This document shows, piece after piece, positions 1 to 8,777 of a DNA stretch of 64,000 nt. Each line of letters starts with the position of its first letter. Position 1 is the first letter of the stretch. This DNA is from Paenibacillus lutrae (lineage in GTDB: Bacteria > Bacillota > Bacilli > Paenibacillales > NBRC-103111), in NCBI RefSeq assembly GCF_009757775.1, contig NZ_RHLK01000009.1, forward strand, positions 62,001-126,000, written 5' to 3'. The notes beneath the pieces were generated by a model that was not told the origin of the DNA, searched no databases, and saw nothing but the letters and a program-made list of their open reading frames with translations. Made by a program: the position numbers and the translations under genes.

Positions 1-2160
1 GAGTATATCAATAAAACCGGCCGTCAAGGTACCGGAGCCAGCCAGGAGTATGCATACTGGCAGGTGAATGTTAACCGGAGCCAGTCTGTTGTGGAGAATG
101 CGGTATTGAAGGACACTTTGTCCGCGAATCAAATTCTTCTGCCGGGCTCTTTCAAACTGTACCATACAAGAGTAGTGGCGGATGGCACACTGGCTAAGAC
201 AGGTCCCGTCAACGAAACGGAATATACGCTGAACGTGCAGGCGAATTCGTTTACCCTCACCTTCAAAAACACGCTGCACGAGGCTTATATACTTGAATAT
301 GAGTCATTCATCAATGCGGATAACGGCGAGTCCATCAGCAATAACGCCACACTTGCCGGACAATCCTCCGGCAGTGTGCAGGAGAATGGCCATGGCAATT
401 TTGTTGCCAAATTCTCAGGAGCCGGAGGCGGTGCTCAGACACCGGGCAAAGGTAATTTGAAGGTCATTAAAGTAGATGCTGTGACTAAAGCTCCGCTTCA
501 GGGAGCGCGCTTTGCCCTCTACGACAAGAGCGGAGCGACCCTCCTTCAGGAGCTGGTTACCGATGCGAGTGGAGAAGCGCTGTTTGAGAATTACAAGTAT
601 AAGGAATACATGCTCAAAGAAGTATCCGCACCAGCCGGATATTTGATCTCCGATGAGTATAGAGTCGGCAAAAAGCTCACCTTCACCCAAACTGCGGCAG
701 AAGTGACCGTAAACAACACTAAGGGTGTCTGGGATGTGGAATTAACGAAGGTGGAGCAGGGAGTTCAAGGGAACAAGCTTGAAGGTGCTGTCTTTAAGCT
801 TCAAATGCTGTCCAATGGCAGCTACGCTGATGTGCCGGGTAAGAGCGCCCTTGTAACCGACAGCTCGGGTACCCTTATGCTGTCCCATCTTGATCCCGGC
901 AGCTATCAGTTCGTTGAAACGACTGCACCGAAAGGCTTTAAGCTAAGTACGGTGCCTGTGACTTTCACTATCGAAGCCAATCAATCGGCTCCCAAGAAAG
1001 TAACAGCGGTCAATGAGCGTTATATCGGCTCTGCTGAGCTTGTCAAGACGGACGAGTATAATAAAGCGCCGCTTGAAGGAGCGGAATTCGAACTAAGGGA
1101 CGAGCAGGGCAATATGCTGAAGACGGGCTTGAAAACAGATTCCAGCGGCAAACTGCTGGTCAACGGCCTGAAATCAGGCAGCTACCAGCTCGTTGAAGTT
1201 CAGGCTCCGGCCGGTTATGTACTGAAGCTGGATCCGCTTAAATTCGACATCGCAGACGATCAGCAAGTCGGATTGACATTCACAAACAGCCGGATTACCG
1301 GTTCAGTGAAGCTCACTAAGATCGAGACAGGACGTCCGGATCAGAAGCTGAAAGATGCCCAGTTCCGGATTCTGGACCACGATAAAAAGCCGGTCAAGGA
1401 CAGCGGCGGTCTGGATATAACAGGCCTTCTCACGGACGCAAACGGCGAATGGACCGTGTCCGGACTTAGACCGGGACGCTATTATGCGGAAGAAACTGCT
1501 GCACCGGCAGGTTACACGATCCAGAACGCCTTGACGGAGTTCGAGATTGTGGAAGGTCTTGAAACGACTGTCGTTGTGGAAAATTCCCGCATAGTCAGCG
1601 GAGGCGGCGGAGGCGGCGGCGGCAGTGTTGATCCGAACCCGCCAGTAACGCCGCAGCCACCGGTAACACCGGATCCCGATCCGGAAACTCCGGTGACTCC
1701 GAATCCTAAACCGGAACCACCGGCAACGCCGGATCCGAAACCGGACCAGCCGGGCGGCGGGGAGCCGTCCGATCCCGGGACTGACGGACCGGCAGATCCG
1801 ACTGTGCCAGTCCAGCCGGAAGTTCCGGGTGAATCCGGAACTCCGGATACAGGCGGCACGGACGATGGAGCGCAGCCGGGCGGAAGCAACCCGCCAGCAA
1901 CAGGCGGAGCGGGTGAGAGCGGCGGCTCTGACAGCTCCGAAGGCGGCAGCGGCGGCTTAGTTAAGGATACGAATGATAGTGACGGCGGCAGCGCAGATTC
2001 GTCACAAGGAGGATCCGTCAAGGGCTCGGCGGCTGATGTGCTTCCTCAAACGGGGGAAGCCAGCAGTCTCCCGATCCAGCTTGCAGGTCTCGGCCTGATG
2101 GTGCTGGGAGCTGTCCTGTATCTGCTTCGCAGAAAACATGGCAGTAAGCACGGAGTATAA
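1..2160 (+). CDS. LPXTG-anchored CnaB-repeat surface adhesin (5' end outside window)
   Basis: The reading frame is open to the first base of the window, so the N-terminus and signal peptide are missing and 719 residues are visible. Four prealbumin-like CnaB (SpaA-type) repeats lie at about 451-725, 727-1015, 1021-1290 and 1294-1580. Each starts with a lysine-containing strand (VIKVD, LTKVE, LVKTD, LTKIE), carries a TAPxG/SAPAGY-type motif and ends near an Asn (VNNTK, VNERY, FTNSR, VENSR), as expected for intramolecular isopeptide domains. A Gly tract at about 1603-1623 leads into a Pro-rich PxTP stalk, then a Gly/Ser-rich region. The sorting signal LPQTG is at 2041-2055, followed by a hydrophobic segment and an RRK tail. 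It is probably covalently attached to peptidoglycan by a sortase and used in adhesion. The ligand cannot be told from the sequence. A strong terminator follows. Confidence 0.93.
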   Translation, partial: EYINKTGRQGTGASQEYAYWQVNVNRSQSVVENAVLKDTLSANQILLPGSFKLYHTRVVADGTLAKTGPVNETEYTLNVQANSFTLTFKNTLHEAYILEYESFINADNGESISNNATLAGQSSGSVQENGHGNFVAKFSGAGGGAQTPGKGNLKVIKVDAVTKAPLQGARFALYDKSGATLLQELVTDASGEALFENYKYKEYMLKEVSAPAGYLISDEYRVGKKLTFTQTAAEVTVNNTKGVWDVELTKVEQGVQGNKLEGAVFKLQMLSNGSYADVPGKSALVTDSSGTLMLSHLDPGSYQFVETTAPKGFKLSTVPVTFTIEANQSAPKKVTAVNERYIGSAELVKTDEYNKAPLEGAEFELRDEQGNMLKTGLKTDSSGKLLVNGLKSGSYQLVEVQAPAGYVLKLDPLKFDIADDQQVGLTFTNSRITGSVKLTKIETGRPDQKLKDAQFRILDHDKKPVKDSGGLDITGLLTDANGEWTVSGLRPGRYYAEETAAPAGYTIQNALTEFEIVEGLETTVVVENSRIVSGGGGGGGGSVDPNPPVTPQPPVTPDPDPETPVTPNPKPEPPATPDPKPDQPGGGEPSDPGTDGPADPTVPVQPEVPGESGTPDTGGTDDGAQPGGSNPPATGGAGESGGSDSSEGGSGGLVKDTNDSDGGSADSSQGGSVKGSAADVLPQTGEASSLPIQLAGLGLMVLGAVLYLLRRKHGSKHGV

Positions 2161-2313
2161 TTTTGCAGGTTCAGAGCCGGCCTTGCGGTCTCCGGTCTCC
2201 GTCATCTCCAAGATAAGCGGGGGGAAGTCATACCGGCAGGTAGCGAAATCAGGCTCCGAACCAAGCGTTAATCTAAAGTAAGCCGATACAATGTACAAGT
2301 ACAGGGTTACAGC

Positions 2314-2365
2314 AAAGGGCTGTTCCGGGTCATCGTGGATGACTTGCGGAACAGCCCTTTTGTTT
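2314..2365 (+). terminator. Rho-independent terminator after the LPXTG gene
   Basis: A perfect 14-bp stem pairs 2314-2327 (AAAGGGCTGTTCCG) with 2347-2360 across a 19-nt loop, and the descending arm runs into TTTTGTTT. It separates the adhesin from the convergent kinase gene. Confidence 0.85.
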
Positions 2366-2420
2366 ATCCGTGAGGTCGGGTTAGTCTGCTTCTACCGGAC
2401 AGGATATGTATGCTTGCGGC

Positions 2421-5400
2421 CTATTGCGGTGTACGAGGCCTCAGATCCGGCCTCGGGATTTCAAAAGAAACGGTGGTGCCTTGGCCCTGCTTGCTGTCTA
2501 TCGTCAGACCGTGCCCGTAGAGCTGCTTAAGGCGGCGGTGGGTATTGCGGAGGCCGATTCCCTGTGATGCAGGGCGCTGCGGATGCTCCAGCAGGTCATG
2601 AATCCGCTCAGCGCTCATCCCACGGCCGTTATCTTCAATCGAGACCCGGATCGCTCCCTTTGCGCGGTACATGCGGATGTGCACAGTACCTCCCCGGGGA
2701 AGGCTGAGTGCACCATGCTTCACGGCATTCTCGACCAAGGGCTGAATCGTAAGCGGAGGGAGCAGGATGTTTAAATTCGGCTCGTTATTCCATACGACGG
2801 TAAGACGCTCGTCAAAGCGTTCTTTCTCGATATAGAGATAGCAGCGGACCAGCTCCAGTTCACGCTCCAGAGGGACCAGCTGCGCGGAGTTCAGGAAATC
2901 GAAGCTCAGTCGAAGATACGTGCTGAACGCCTCGATAAGATCATTCATCTTGTCTGTGTCGATGTCGCTGAGCGCTGTAATGGAGTTGAGCGTGTTGAAC
3001 AGAAAATGCGGCTGGATCTGCGCCTGCAGATAAGCGGCTTCCATACTCAGCCGGTCCTGGATCGACTGTTTGAGATCGGTCAGCGCCCGTACCCGGGATC
3101 TGAGTTCCAGCGCATCGACCGGTTTCGTCACATACTCACTTGCTCCGGCCAAGAAACCGGAGTAGATGTCCTCTGGGCGGCTGCGTGTCGTCAGCAGCAG
3201 GACCGGAAGCTCCGAAATCGAGTAGCGCTCACGGATGAGGCGAGTCAGCTCATAGCCGGAGATGTGCGGCATCATGACGTCCGCAATGATCAAATCCCAC
3301 GAAGCGGAATTGATCAGCTTCAGGGCCTCTTGGGGGCTGGTCGTTATGACGACCTCATACGCATCGGCCAGGAGAATGTCGCCGAGGATTCTAAGGTTGA
3401 CGGGGTCGTCGTCAACTGCCAGTATTCTCGGTCGGCCTTCCGTCAGGCCGTGCTGCATCAGGGGCAGCGTGGCGGCAGATGCTTCTATTGCAGAGCCTCC
3501 TGCCGCAGCTTCCAGGTGAGCTCTAGCTGCAGCCTTTGTGGCAAGAGCGCCGACTGCAGCCTCTGCAGCAAGAGCTCGGGCTGTATCCTCTGCAGCAAGA
3601 GCTTCAACGGCCACTCCCGAAGCTACCAAATCTCCGGTAGATGGGGCATTCGCAGCTTGGGCCGCAGCAGCCGAGTCTGCTGAGGCCCAGGCAGCCGCTG
3701 CGGATACGGCGGGATTGGCCGGAGCCGGCTCTGTCGCCGCCCCGGCTGAATCTGCGCCTAAGCCTGAAGCCGCAGGGATCAGCTGCTGCGGGCCTGCCAA
3801 ATACTGGGCGTCCCGCGCTTCTTCAGCCAGAGGGAGGTTGAACGTAAACACCGATCCTTCCCCTGGAGCGGATTTGACGGTCAGCCTGCCTCCATGCAGC
3901 TGCACCATCTGCTGGCAGATGCTCAGGCCGAGCCCGAGCCCGCCAGCTGAAGAGGATCTGGGGGCGTCTCCCTGCTCATATGGCCGGAAGACTCTATGCT
4001 GCATATCCTCATCCATGCCGCATCCGGTATCGGATACATGGATATAGGCCTGGCCGGCACGAATTTCAGCACGGATCAGGATAGCTCCGGTGTCGGTAAA
4101 CTTAACGGCGTTATGCGTCAGGTTGAACAGGATTTGAATCAGCCGTGTTTCATCGGCGAGGACAGGCGGGAAGGAGGCGGGAATATCCATAACGAACCGG
4201 ACTTTTTTGCCCTCCGTCAGGAATTTCAGCATGTCCAGCACCCCCGAAGCAGCCGCCTGGATGCGGACACTGCGGGGCTGCAGCTTCACCCGTCCTTCGC
4301 GCAGTTGGGTCAGGTCCAGCAGATCGCCGAGCATCAGCGACATACGCCGTCCTACAGTGACCAGGAGCTCCAAGTTCTGTGTGCTTTTCGCATCGAGTAC
4401 CGGTCCGCTTGTCTCCAGTACCTGCTGGGCAATATTCAGGATGCCGTGTAGAGGGGTCCGCAGCTCGTGCGAGGTGTTCACCAGGAACTCGTCCTTCATC
4501 TTGTCGGATTTCTGAAGCTCCTGCGCGAACTCGGACATCCGGTTGTAGGTATGGATGAACTGCCTCAGGCAAAAGGCGGCAAAGGCGACAAATCCGATAA
4601 TGAGATCGAACGGATAGTATACATTCTGCGCCCAGCCCAGGCTCTTGGCGACTCCCCAGCCTACACTGCTGGTGAGCGCGGATGCAACGAGCAGCAGGTA
4701 AATGGAATCCTTGCCATTGCTCAAAGCTTGCCGCAGGGTCACGGCCGTTACGATCAGGAAAGGCGGGAAGTAAACGAAATGAAAGGCCCGCACGGCGAGC
4801 TGCACGACATCAACAGGAGCCAGAACAACAAAGATGACGTATAGGACACTCATCCATGTGAACCAGCGGAATACCTTGTATTTGCTGTATTGCGGGAGCA
4901 CATGTAACACTAGTTGGAGAAGGAACAGGGCGACGACCGTATACGACACATATAACAGCTTGACGCCGGCGGCATAGCTTATCGGCAGCCACAGGAGGAG
5001 CAGCTGCTTGTCATCCACGAGTGTCATGATAATTGCGCTTAGCGTAGTAAGCATGAAATATACGAGTTGGCGCTTTTGCGAGAACCCGCTGAGATATAGA
5101 ATCAGGGCGTACACGGCATGGATGGCAAAAATAATACAGATCAGCAGCTGCAGTCCCGTCGTTAACAGATCAGCCCGGTTGATCGCTTTCTCGGACCCTA
5201 ATTTGATCGACTGATAGAGACCGCCCCGCATTGGATTATCGAAGTTGGCGACATGCAGAATAAGTTCCATTTCCCTCAGATTATTTGCAAAATAAGCCGT
5301 GGAGGGAAGATTGCGCGGGGTGTACAATTCTTTTACGGCGGCCGGTTCCCCGGTTTGCTGCAGCAGCTTCCCGTTGATGAAGATTTTAGAAGAGGCAGGG

Positions 5401-5795
5401 ATTCTGGGAATCTGGATGCCCAAATACGGCTGATCCTCCGGATCAACCAGAATACGCAGCCGGTAGGACCCGTATCCGATGTTCGAAGGATTCTCCGGGT
5501 GGAGGCTTTCCTTCCAGTTGCCCGGAACTTGGATCAGGCGGGTTTCCTCAGGGGAAGAAGCAGCCCCGGCTGAGCCGGACATTCCAGGGTCGATGAACTT
5601 GTCCGGGTAGAACTCCCACTCCCCGTTCAAAGTGACGGATCTGCTTGCGGCAAAGTCCCATCCGCGCAAATCAAGTTGGCCCCGGACTGCATGGGGCTGT
5701 ACGGGGCCCGCATAGAAGAGATTCCACAGCAGATGGATAACGGTGAGCATAAGGACGAAAAAACCGGAAATAAGGAAAAGTTTGCTTTTGGTCAT
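2421..5795 (-). CDS. 7TMR-DISM hybrid sensor kinase with two kinase cores and an internal receiver
   Basis: 1124 residues. Order: N-terminal membrane anchor (about 5-27); extracytoplasmic jelly-roll sensor of 7TMR-DISM type (about 40-190); seven-helix membrane block (about 205-415); HisKA with phosphoacceptor motif SHELRTPLHG (about 430-500); HATPase with N box (NLTHNAVKF), DTGCGMD and GLGLGLS; an Ala-rich linker (about 665-780); a receiver (about 795-910) with DDD, DVMMP and the TKP lysine; then a second, LytS/YesM-type kinase core with QPHFLFNTLNSI (about 930), VENAVKHG, EDNGRGM and GIGLRN. It likely senses an extracellular ligand or envelope state and signals by phosphotransfer. No partner DNA-binding regulator is adjacent, so its output is unknown. 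The gene is leftward and ends convergently against the adhesin terminator. The ATG at 5795 precedes a plausible membrane segment. Confidence 0.93.
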   Translation of the reverse strand: MTKSKLFLISGFFVLMLTVIHLLWNLFYAGPVQPHAVRGQLDLRGWDFAASRSVTLNGEWEFYPDKFIDPGMSGSAGAASSPEETRLIQVPGNWKESLHPENPSNIGYGSYRLRILVDPEDQPYLGIQIPRIPASSKIFINGKLLQQTGEPAAVKELYTPRNLPSTAYFANNLREMELILHVANFDNPMRGGLYQSIKLGSEKAINRADLLTTGLQLLICIIFAIHAVYALILYLSGFSQKRQLVYFMLTTLSAIIMTLVDDKQLLLLWLPISYAAGVKLLYVSYTVVALFLLQLVLHVLPQYSKYKVFRWFTWMSVLYVIFVVLAPVDVVQLAVRAFHFVYFPPFLIVTAVTLRQALSNGKDSIYLLLVASALTSSVGWGVAKSLGWAQNVYYPFDLIIGFVAFAAFCLRQFIHTYNRMSEFAQELQKSDKMKDEFLVNTSHELRTPLHGILNIAQQVLETSGPVLDAKSTQNLELLVTVGRRMSLMLGDLLDLTQLREGRVKLQPRSVRIQAAASGVLDMLKFLTEGKKVRFVMDIPASFPPVLADETRLIQILFNLTHNAVKFTDTGAILIRAEIRAGQAYIHVSDTGCGMDEDMQHRVFRPYEQGDAPRSSSAGGLGLGLSICQQMVQLHGGRLTVKSAPGEGSVFTFNLPLAEEARDAQYLAGPQQLIPAASGLGADSAGAATEPAPANPAVSAAAAWASADSAAAAQAANAPSTGDLVASGVAVEALAAEDTARALAAEAAVGALATKAAARAHLEAAAGGSAIEASAATLPLMQHGLTEGRPRILAVDDDPVNLRILGDILLADAYEVVITTSPQEALKLINSASWDLIIADVMMPHISGYELTRLIRERYSISELPVLLLTTRSRPEDIYSGFLAGASEYVTKPVDALELRSRVRALTDLKQSIQDRLSMEAAYLQAQIQPHFLFNTLNSITALSDIDTDKMNDLIEAFSTYLRLSFDFLNSAQLVPLERELELVRCYLYIEKERFDERLTVVWNNEPNLNILLPPLTIQPLVENAVKHGALSLPRGGTVHIRMYRAKGAIRVSIEDNGRGMSAERIHDLLEHPQRPASQGIGLRNTHRRLKQLYGHGLTIDSKQGQGTTVSFEIPRPDLRPRTPQ

Positions 5796-6055
5796 AGATA
5801 CTCTTCTTTTCTTAAAGAATTATTGGATGAGCAGATAGTAGTCATTAGGAAAATTATACATGAAATCCAGGCGGAATAACGGATCTGTTGATAATATTCA
5901 GAGCGCCCGGTTGGATAAATTTTCATAAATCGCAGAATGGATGCTCTGAGTACGCAGATGTGCGGGTTGTCAGCATAAGTTGAAGAAGCGGAGTCAGCTT
6001 GTGGAAGTGAAGCAGCCGCTAGCGGGTGATGATGGATGTAATTTTAAATACCCAC

Positions 6056-6135
6056 TTGACAGGTATGAATAATTGGTTTAATCTTGCTTCAAGATCATTA
6101 AATGAAAAGTAATTAAGTGAACCATCATTAAATGA
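6056..6135 (+). promoter_or_regulatory. Sigma-A promoter and two palindromic operators of the marR gene
   Basis: TTGACA at 6056-6061 and TAATCT at 6079-6084 are 17 bp apart. Two identical 11-mers TCATTAAATGA (a palindrome apart from its central base) follow at 6095-6105 and 6125-6135, exactly 30 bp apart, close to three helical turns. Such sites at the transcription start are typical of MarR autoregulation. The assignment to the MarR encoded just downstream is inference. From 5796 to 6055, upstream of the kinase gene, nothing else was recognised. Confidence 0.6.
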
Positions 6136-6186
6136 ATCATCATTATCTTAAAATTAAATTAAATTAGGACAGCCGATTGGACAGCC

Positions 6187-6240
6187 AAAGGCTCCTGGAC
6201 TCTCTTGCCGACGTACGGAGGAGAAGACGGGAGCTTTTTG
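6187..6240 (+). promoter_or_regulatory. Terminator-like hairpin in the marR leader (possible attenuator)
   Basis: Within the roughly 230-nt stretch between the operators and the marR start, AAAG-CTCC (6187-6195, one bulged G) can pair with GGAGCTTT (6230-6237). Nested pairing of TCTC with GAGA and CCG with CGG supports a single imperfect hairpin, and TTTTT follows at once. Position and form fit a conditional terminator. No known riboswitch class was recognised. Confidence 0.35.
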
Positions 6241-6368
6241 TGTTCCGGCAGGCAGCACCGGCTGATGGAGCGGGCATATGGCCGAACGGATTCCGGCCGG
6301 ACCGTGCATCCGAGTGCGGCAGCCAGTGCCGGCTTGCTGACGGGCCCTTATTGCGAAAGGAGCGGCAT

Positions 6369-7037
6369 GTGGAGGATAAAGACTGGGCATTACGCGAGGA
6401 AGCCGACTGGCTGTTCCGCAGGATGGTCCGCAAGTTCGTGAAAGAGCGAGACAAAATCTCGGTCGAAGGCATTACACTGCCGGGCATGCTCATCCTGAAC
6501 TCCATTCAGCGCGAAGGGGAACAGCGTCTCGGGGAGCTGGCCGAACAGCTGGATTTCACCTCGGGCGCGGTGACGGCGCTGTGCGACAAGCTGGAGGCGG
6601 GCGGCTACGCGGTCCGCAAACGAAGCGCAACGGACCGCCGGGCCATTGCGCTGGAGATAACGGACAGAGGCAGGGAACTGATCGGCCGCAGCAGCGGCAT
6701 CAGCGCTTGCATGATCGAGGTTCTGTTCAGCGGGCATACGCAGGAAGAGCTGAAGCATCAGATCGCTTGGTCCAGGCGTGTGCTGGAAAGGCTGGATGGT
6801 TTTGCGGAAACGGTTCTCCAGTATGCCGGAGATGCTATCCCGGATGAGCCTCCAAATGGGACTCCAGATGAGAGCCTGGAAGAGAGCCTGGATGGGAGGA
6901 CCCCGGATGGCACCCCGGATGAGACAACCGCCAGCAGGCAGGCCGCCTCTGATCCTCGGCAGGATGCATCAGCCGTCCGGGCCCCTGATCCTGCGCCGAC
7001 AGCAGCGAACCGGAAGAAGCATTTTATTTCCTACTAA
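6369..7037 (+). CDS. MarR-family transcriptional regulator with low-complexity C-terminal tail
   Basis: 222 residues from GTG 6369. This start was chosen because AAAGGAG at 6356-6362 lies six bases upstream; the frame is open further upstream but that part is Arg-rich and unlike any MarR. The core (residues 1-150) has the MarR winged-helix order: LPGMLILNSIQREGEQRLGELAEQ, recognition region SGAVTALCDKLEAGG and wing RSATDRRAI. Such regulators dimerise, repress divergent or downstream genes and release DNA on binding small aromatic or other ligands. The last 70 residues are an acidic, Pro/Asp-rich tail with repeated PDGTPDE/PDES motifs, unusual for the family. The gene precedes an arylsulfotransferase and an Ssu-type importer, which are its likely targets. 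Confidence 0.85.
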   Translation: MEDKDWALREEADWLFRRMVRKFVKERDKISVEGITLPGMLILNSIQREGEQRLGELAEQLDFTSGAVTALCDKLEAGGYAVRKRSATDRRAIALEITDRGRELIGRSSGISACMIEVLFSGHTQEELKHQIAWSRRVLERLDGFAETVLQYAGDAIPDEPPNGTPDESLEESLDGRTPDGTPDETTASRQAASDPRQDASAVRAPDPAPTAANRKKHFISY

Positions 7038-7322
7038 AGGATGCAGCGCCGCAGCTTGGGATTGAAGGGATGCAACAGGGCCGGGCCGCACCGCGCCGCG
7101 CAGCAATTTCCCTTTTTGTAACAGTGAATCTTAAATGGCTGGCTCTATGAGTGTTCCGATTAAGGAATGGCCTGAATGATTAGTGACATGAGTTTTTAGC
7201 GGGTGACTAATTTTAAGATCACAGATTTTAAGCAGCTAGACCCTATAAATAGATAATATTTTTTCCTATTAAAAATTAAAAGAAGAGTTAAACAATTAAA
7301 AAATCGAGAGGAAGTTATACAT

Positions 7323-8765
7323 ATGGGACATCCGACAATTTACCCGACAGGAACGACGGTCTATAACAAGAGCAAAAGCTGGAGCGGCTACACGATTTAC
7401 CAGGCGGCAGATACGGGGGCGCTGTTGATTGACATGAACGGCCGGGAAGTGCATTTGTGGAAGGGGCTGAGAGGGTTTCCGAACAAGCTGCTGCCGGGCG
7501 GGTATGTGCTGGGCAGTACGGCGGAGCGCGATCCGAAGTACGGGTTTCAGGATGAAGTGAACCTGGTGCAGGTGGATTGGGACGGCAATATCGTGTGGAA
7601 GTTCGACCGCTACGAGCACATCGAAGACCCCGGGCACCAGCCCCAGTGGATGGCCCGCCAGCATCACGACTACCAGCGCGAAGGCAATCCGGTCGGGTAC
7701 TATGTGCCGGGTCAGGAGCCGCAAGTGCTTTCAGGCAATACGATCATTCTCGCTCACAAAAATGTAAACCGCCCCGAAATCTCCGACAAGGAGCTTCTGG
7801 ACGACACGATTCTCGAAGTGGACTGGGAAGGAAATGTCCTCTGGGAGTGGACAACGAGCGATCATTTTGAAGAGCTGGGCTTTGACGAAGATGCCAAGAA
7901 GGCGCTGTACAACGATCCGAACACCCGATTCTTCGGGGCGAACGCCGGCGACTGGATGCATATCAACTCCGCTTCGGTCCTCGGGCCGAACAAGCATTAT
8001 GATGCGGGGGACGAAAGATTCCATCCGGACAACATTATCTGGGACGCGCGGGAGACGAACATCATTGCCATCACGGACAAAAAGACCGGTAAAATCGTCT
8101 GGAAGCTCGGCCCCGACTATAACACTGAAGAGACGAAACACATCGGCTGGATCATCGGCCAGCATCACGCCCACCTCATTCCGCAGGGACTGCCCGGAGC
8201 AGGCAACATCCTGATCTTCGATAACGGCGGCTGGGGCGGCTATGGCGCGCCGAATCCGGAATCGCCGGACGGTATCAAAAACGCCCGCCGCGATCACTCC
8301 CGCATTCTGGAGATCAACCCGGTTACACTCGAAATCGAGTGGCAGTACACGCCGACGGAAGCGGGCTTCCAGGCTCCGCTCGATTCATACCGGTTTTACA
8401 GCCCGTACATCAGCTCCGCCCAGCGCCTGCCGAACGGCAATACGCTGATTACGGAGGGTGCGGACGGCCGGATTTTTGAAGTGACACGTGAGCATGAGCT
8501 TGTCTGGGAATACATTTCACCTTACAAAAACAAACGTAACTCCAACATGGTCTACCGCGCCTACCGCGTGCCTTATGAGTGGGTGCCGCAGTTGGACCTG
8601 CCGGAGGAAGTGGAAATTGCGCCGATCGACGTAGCGGACTTCCGCCTGCCGGGAGCGGCTGCCCGGGGAGCGGTGACGACGGTGGAAGTCGAAGGAACGG
8701 TTTCGTACGGCGAGGGTGCGCTGTGCGTAGCGAGAACGGACGAAAGCCAGCCGGAGAAAGGTTAG
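7323..8765 (+). CDS. Arylsulfotransferase (ASST)-family protein, no signal peptide
   Basis: 480 residues from ATG 7323 with ribosome site GAGAGGAAG at 7306-7314. The repeated DWDGNIVWKFD, DWEGNVLWEW, KTGKIVWKLG and LEIEWQYTP segments are beta-propeller blades. The His-rich loops RQHHDYQ, DWMHINS, GQHHAHLIP and RDHSR match the PF05935 arylsulfotransferase fold, whose enterobacterial members move sulfate from one phenolic ester to another phenol through a sulfo-histidine. Those enzymes are periplasmic; this one starts directly with the mature fold and has no leader, so it is probably cytoplasmic. It stands between a MarR regulator and an SsuABC-like importer, with only 12 bases before the binding-protein start. 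The inferred role is handling of sulfated or sulfonated aromatics. The substrate, and whether it transfers or hydrolyses, are unknown. The 285 bp between marR and this gene are AT-rich and may carry a separate promoter, but none is clear. Confidence 0.85.
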   Translation: MGHPTIYPTGTTVYNKSKSWSGYTIYQAADTGALLIDMNGREVHLWKGLRGFPNKLLPGGYVLGSTAERDPKYGFQDEVNLVQVDWDGNIVWKFDRYEHIEDPGHQPQWMARQHHDYQREGNPVGYYVPGQEPQVLSGNTIILAHKNVNRPEISDKELLDDTILEVDWEGNVLWEWTTSDHFEELGFDEDAKKALYNDPNTRFFGANAGDWMHINSASVLGPNKHYDAGDERFHPDNIIWDARETNIIAITDKKTGKIVWKLGPDYNTEETKHIGWIIGQHHAHLIPQGLPGAGNILIFDNGGWGGYGAPNPESPDGIKNARRDHSRILEINPVTLEIEWQYTPTEAGFQAPLDSYRFYSPYISSAQRLPNGNTLITEGADGRIFEVTREHELVWEYISPYKNKRNSNMVYRAYRVPYEWVPQLDLPEEVEIAPIDVADFRLPGAAARGAVTTVEVEGTVSYGEGALCVARTDESQPEKG

Positions 8766-8777
8766 GGGGTGAGCGGA

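Noticed and set aside
1512-2021. Long minus-strand frame opposite the Pro-rich stalk of the LPXTG protein
   Set aside because: It is the mirror of PxTP and Gly repeats, has no ribosome site and no family features.
2161-2313. Possible structured leader or riboswitch after the LPXTG gene
   Set aside because: Several CCGG blocks are present but no known riboswitch core, and the nearest rightward gene ends in the terminator at once.
3538-4047. Ala-rich plus-strand frame within the hybrid kinase
   Set aside because: It is a shadow of the Ala-rich linker; the opposite strand encodes continuous kinase and receiver motifs.
6177-6368. N-terminal extension of the MarR protein by 64 residues
   Set aside because: The segment is Arg-rich and not MarR-like, overlaps the leader hairpin, and AAAGGAG favours GTG 6369.
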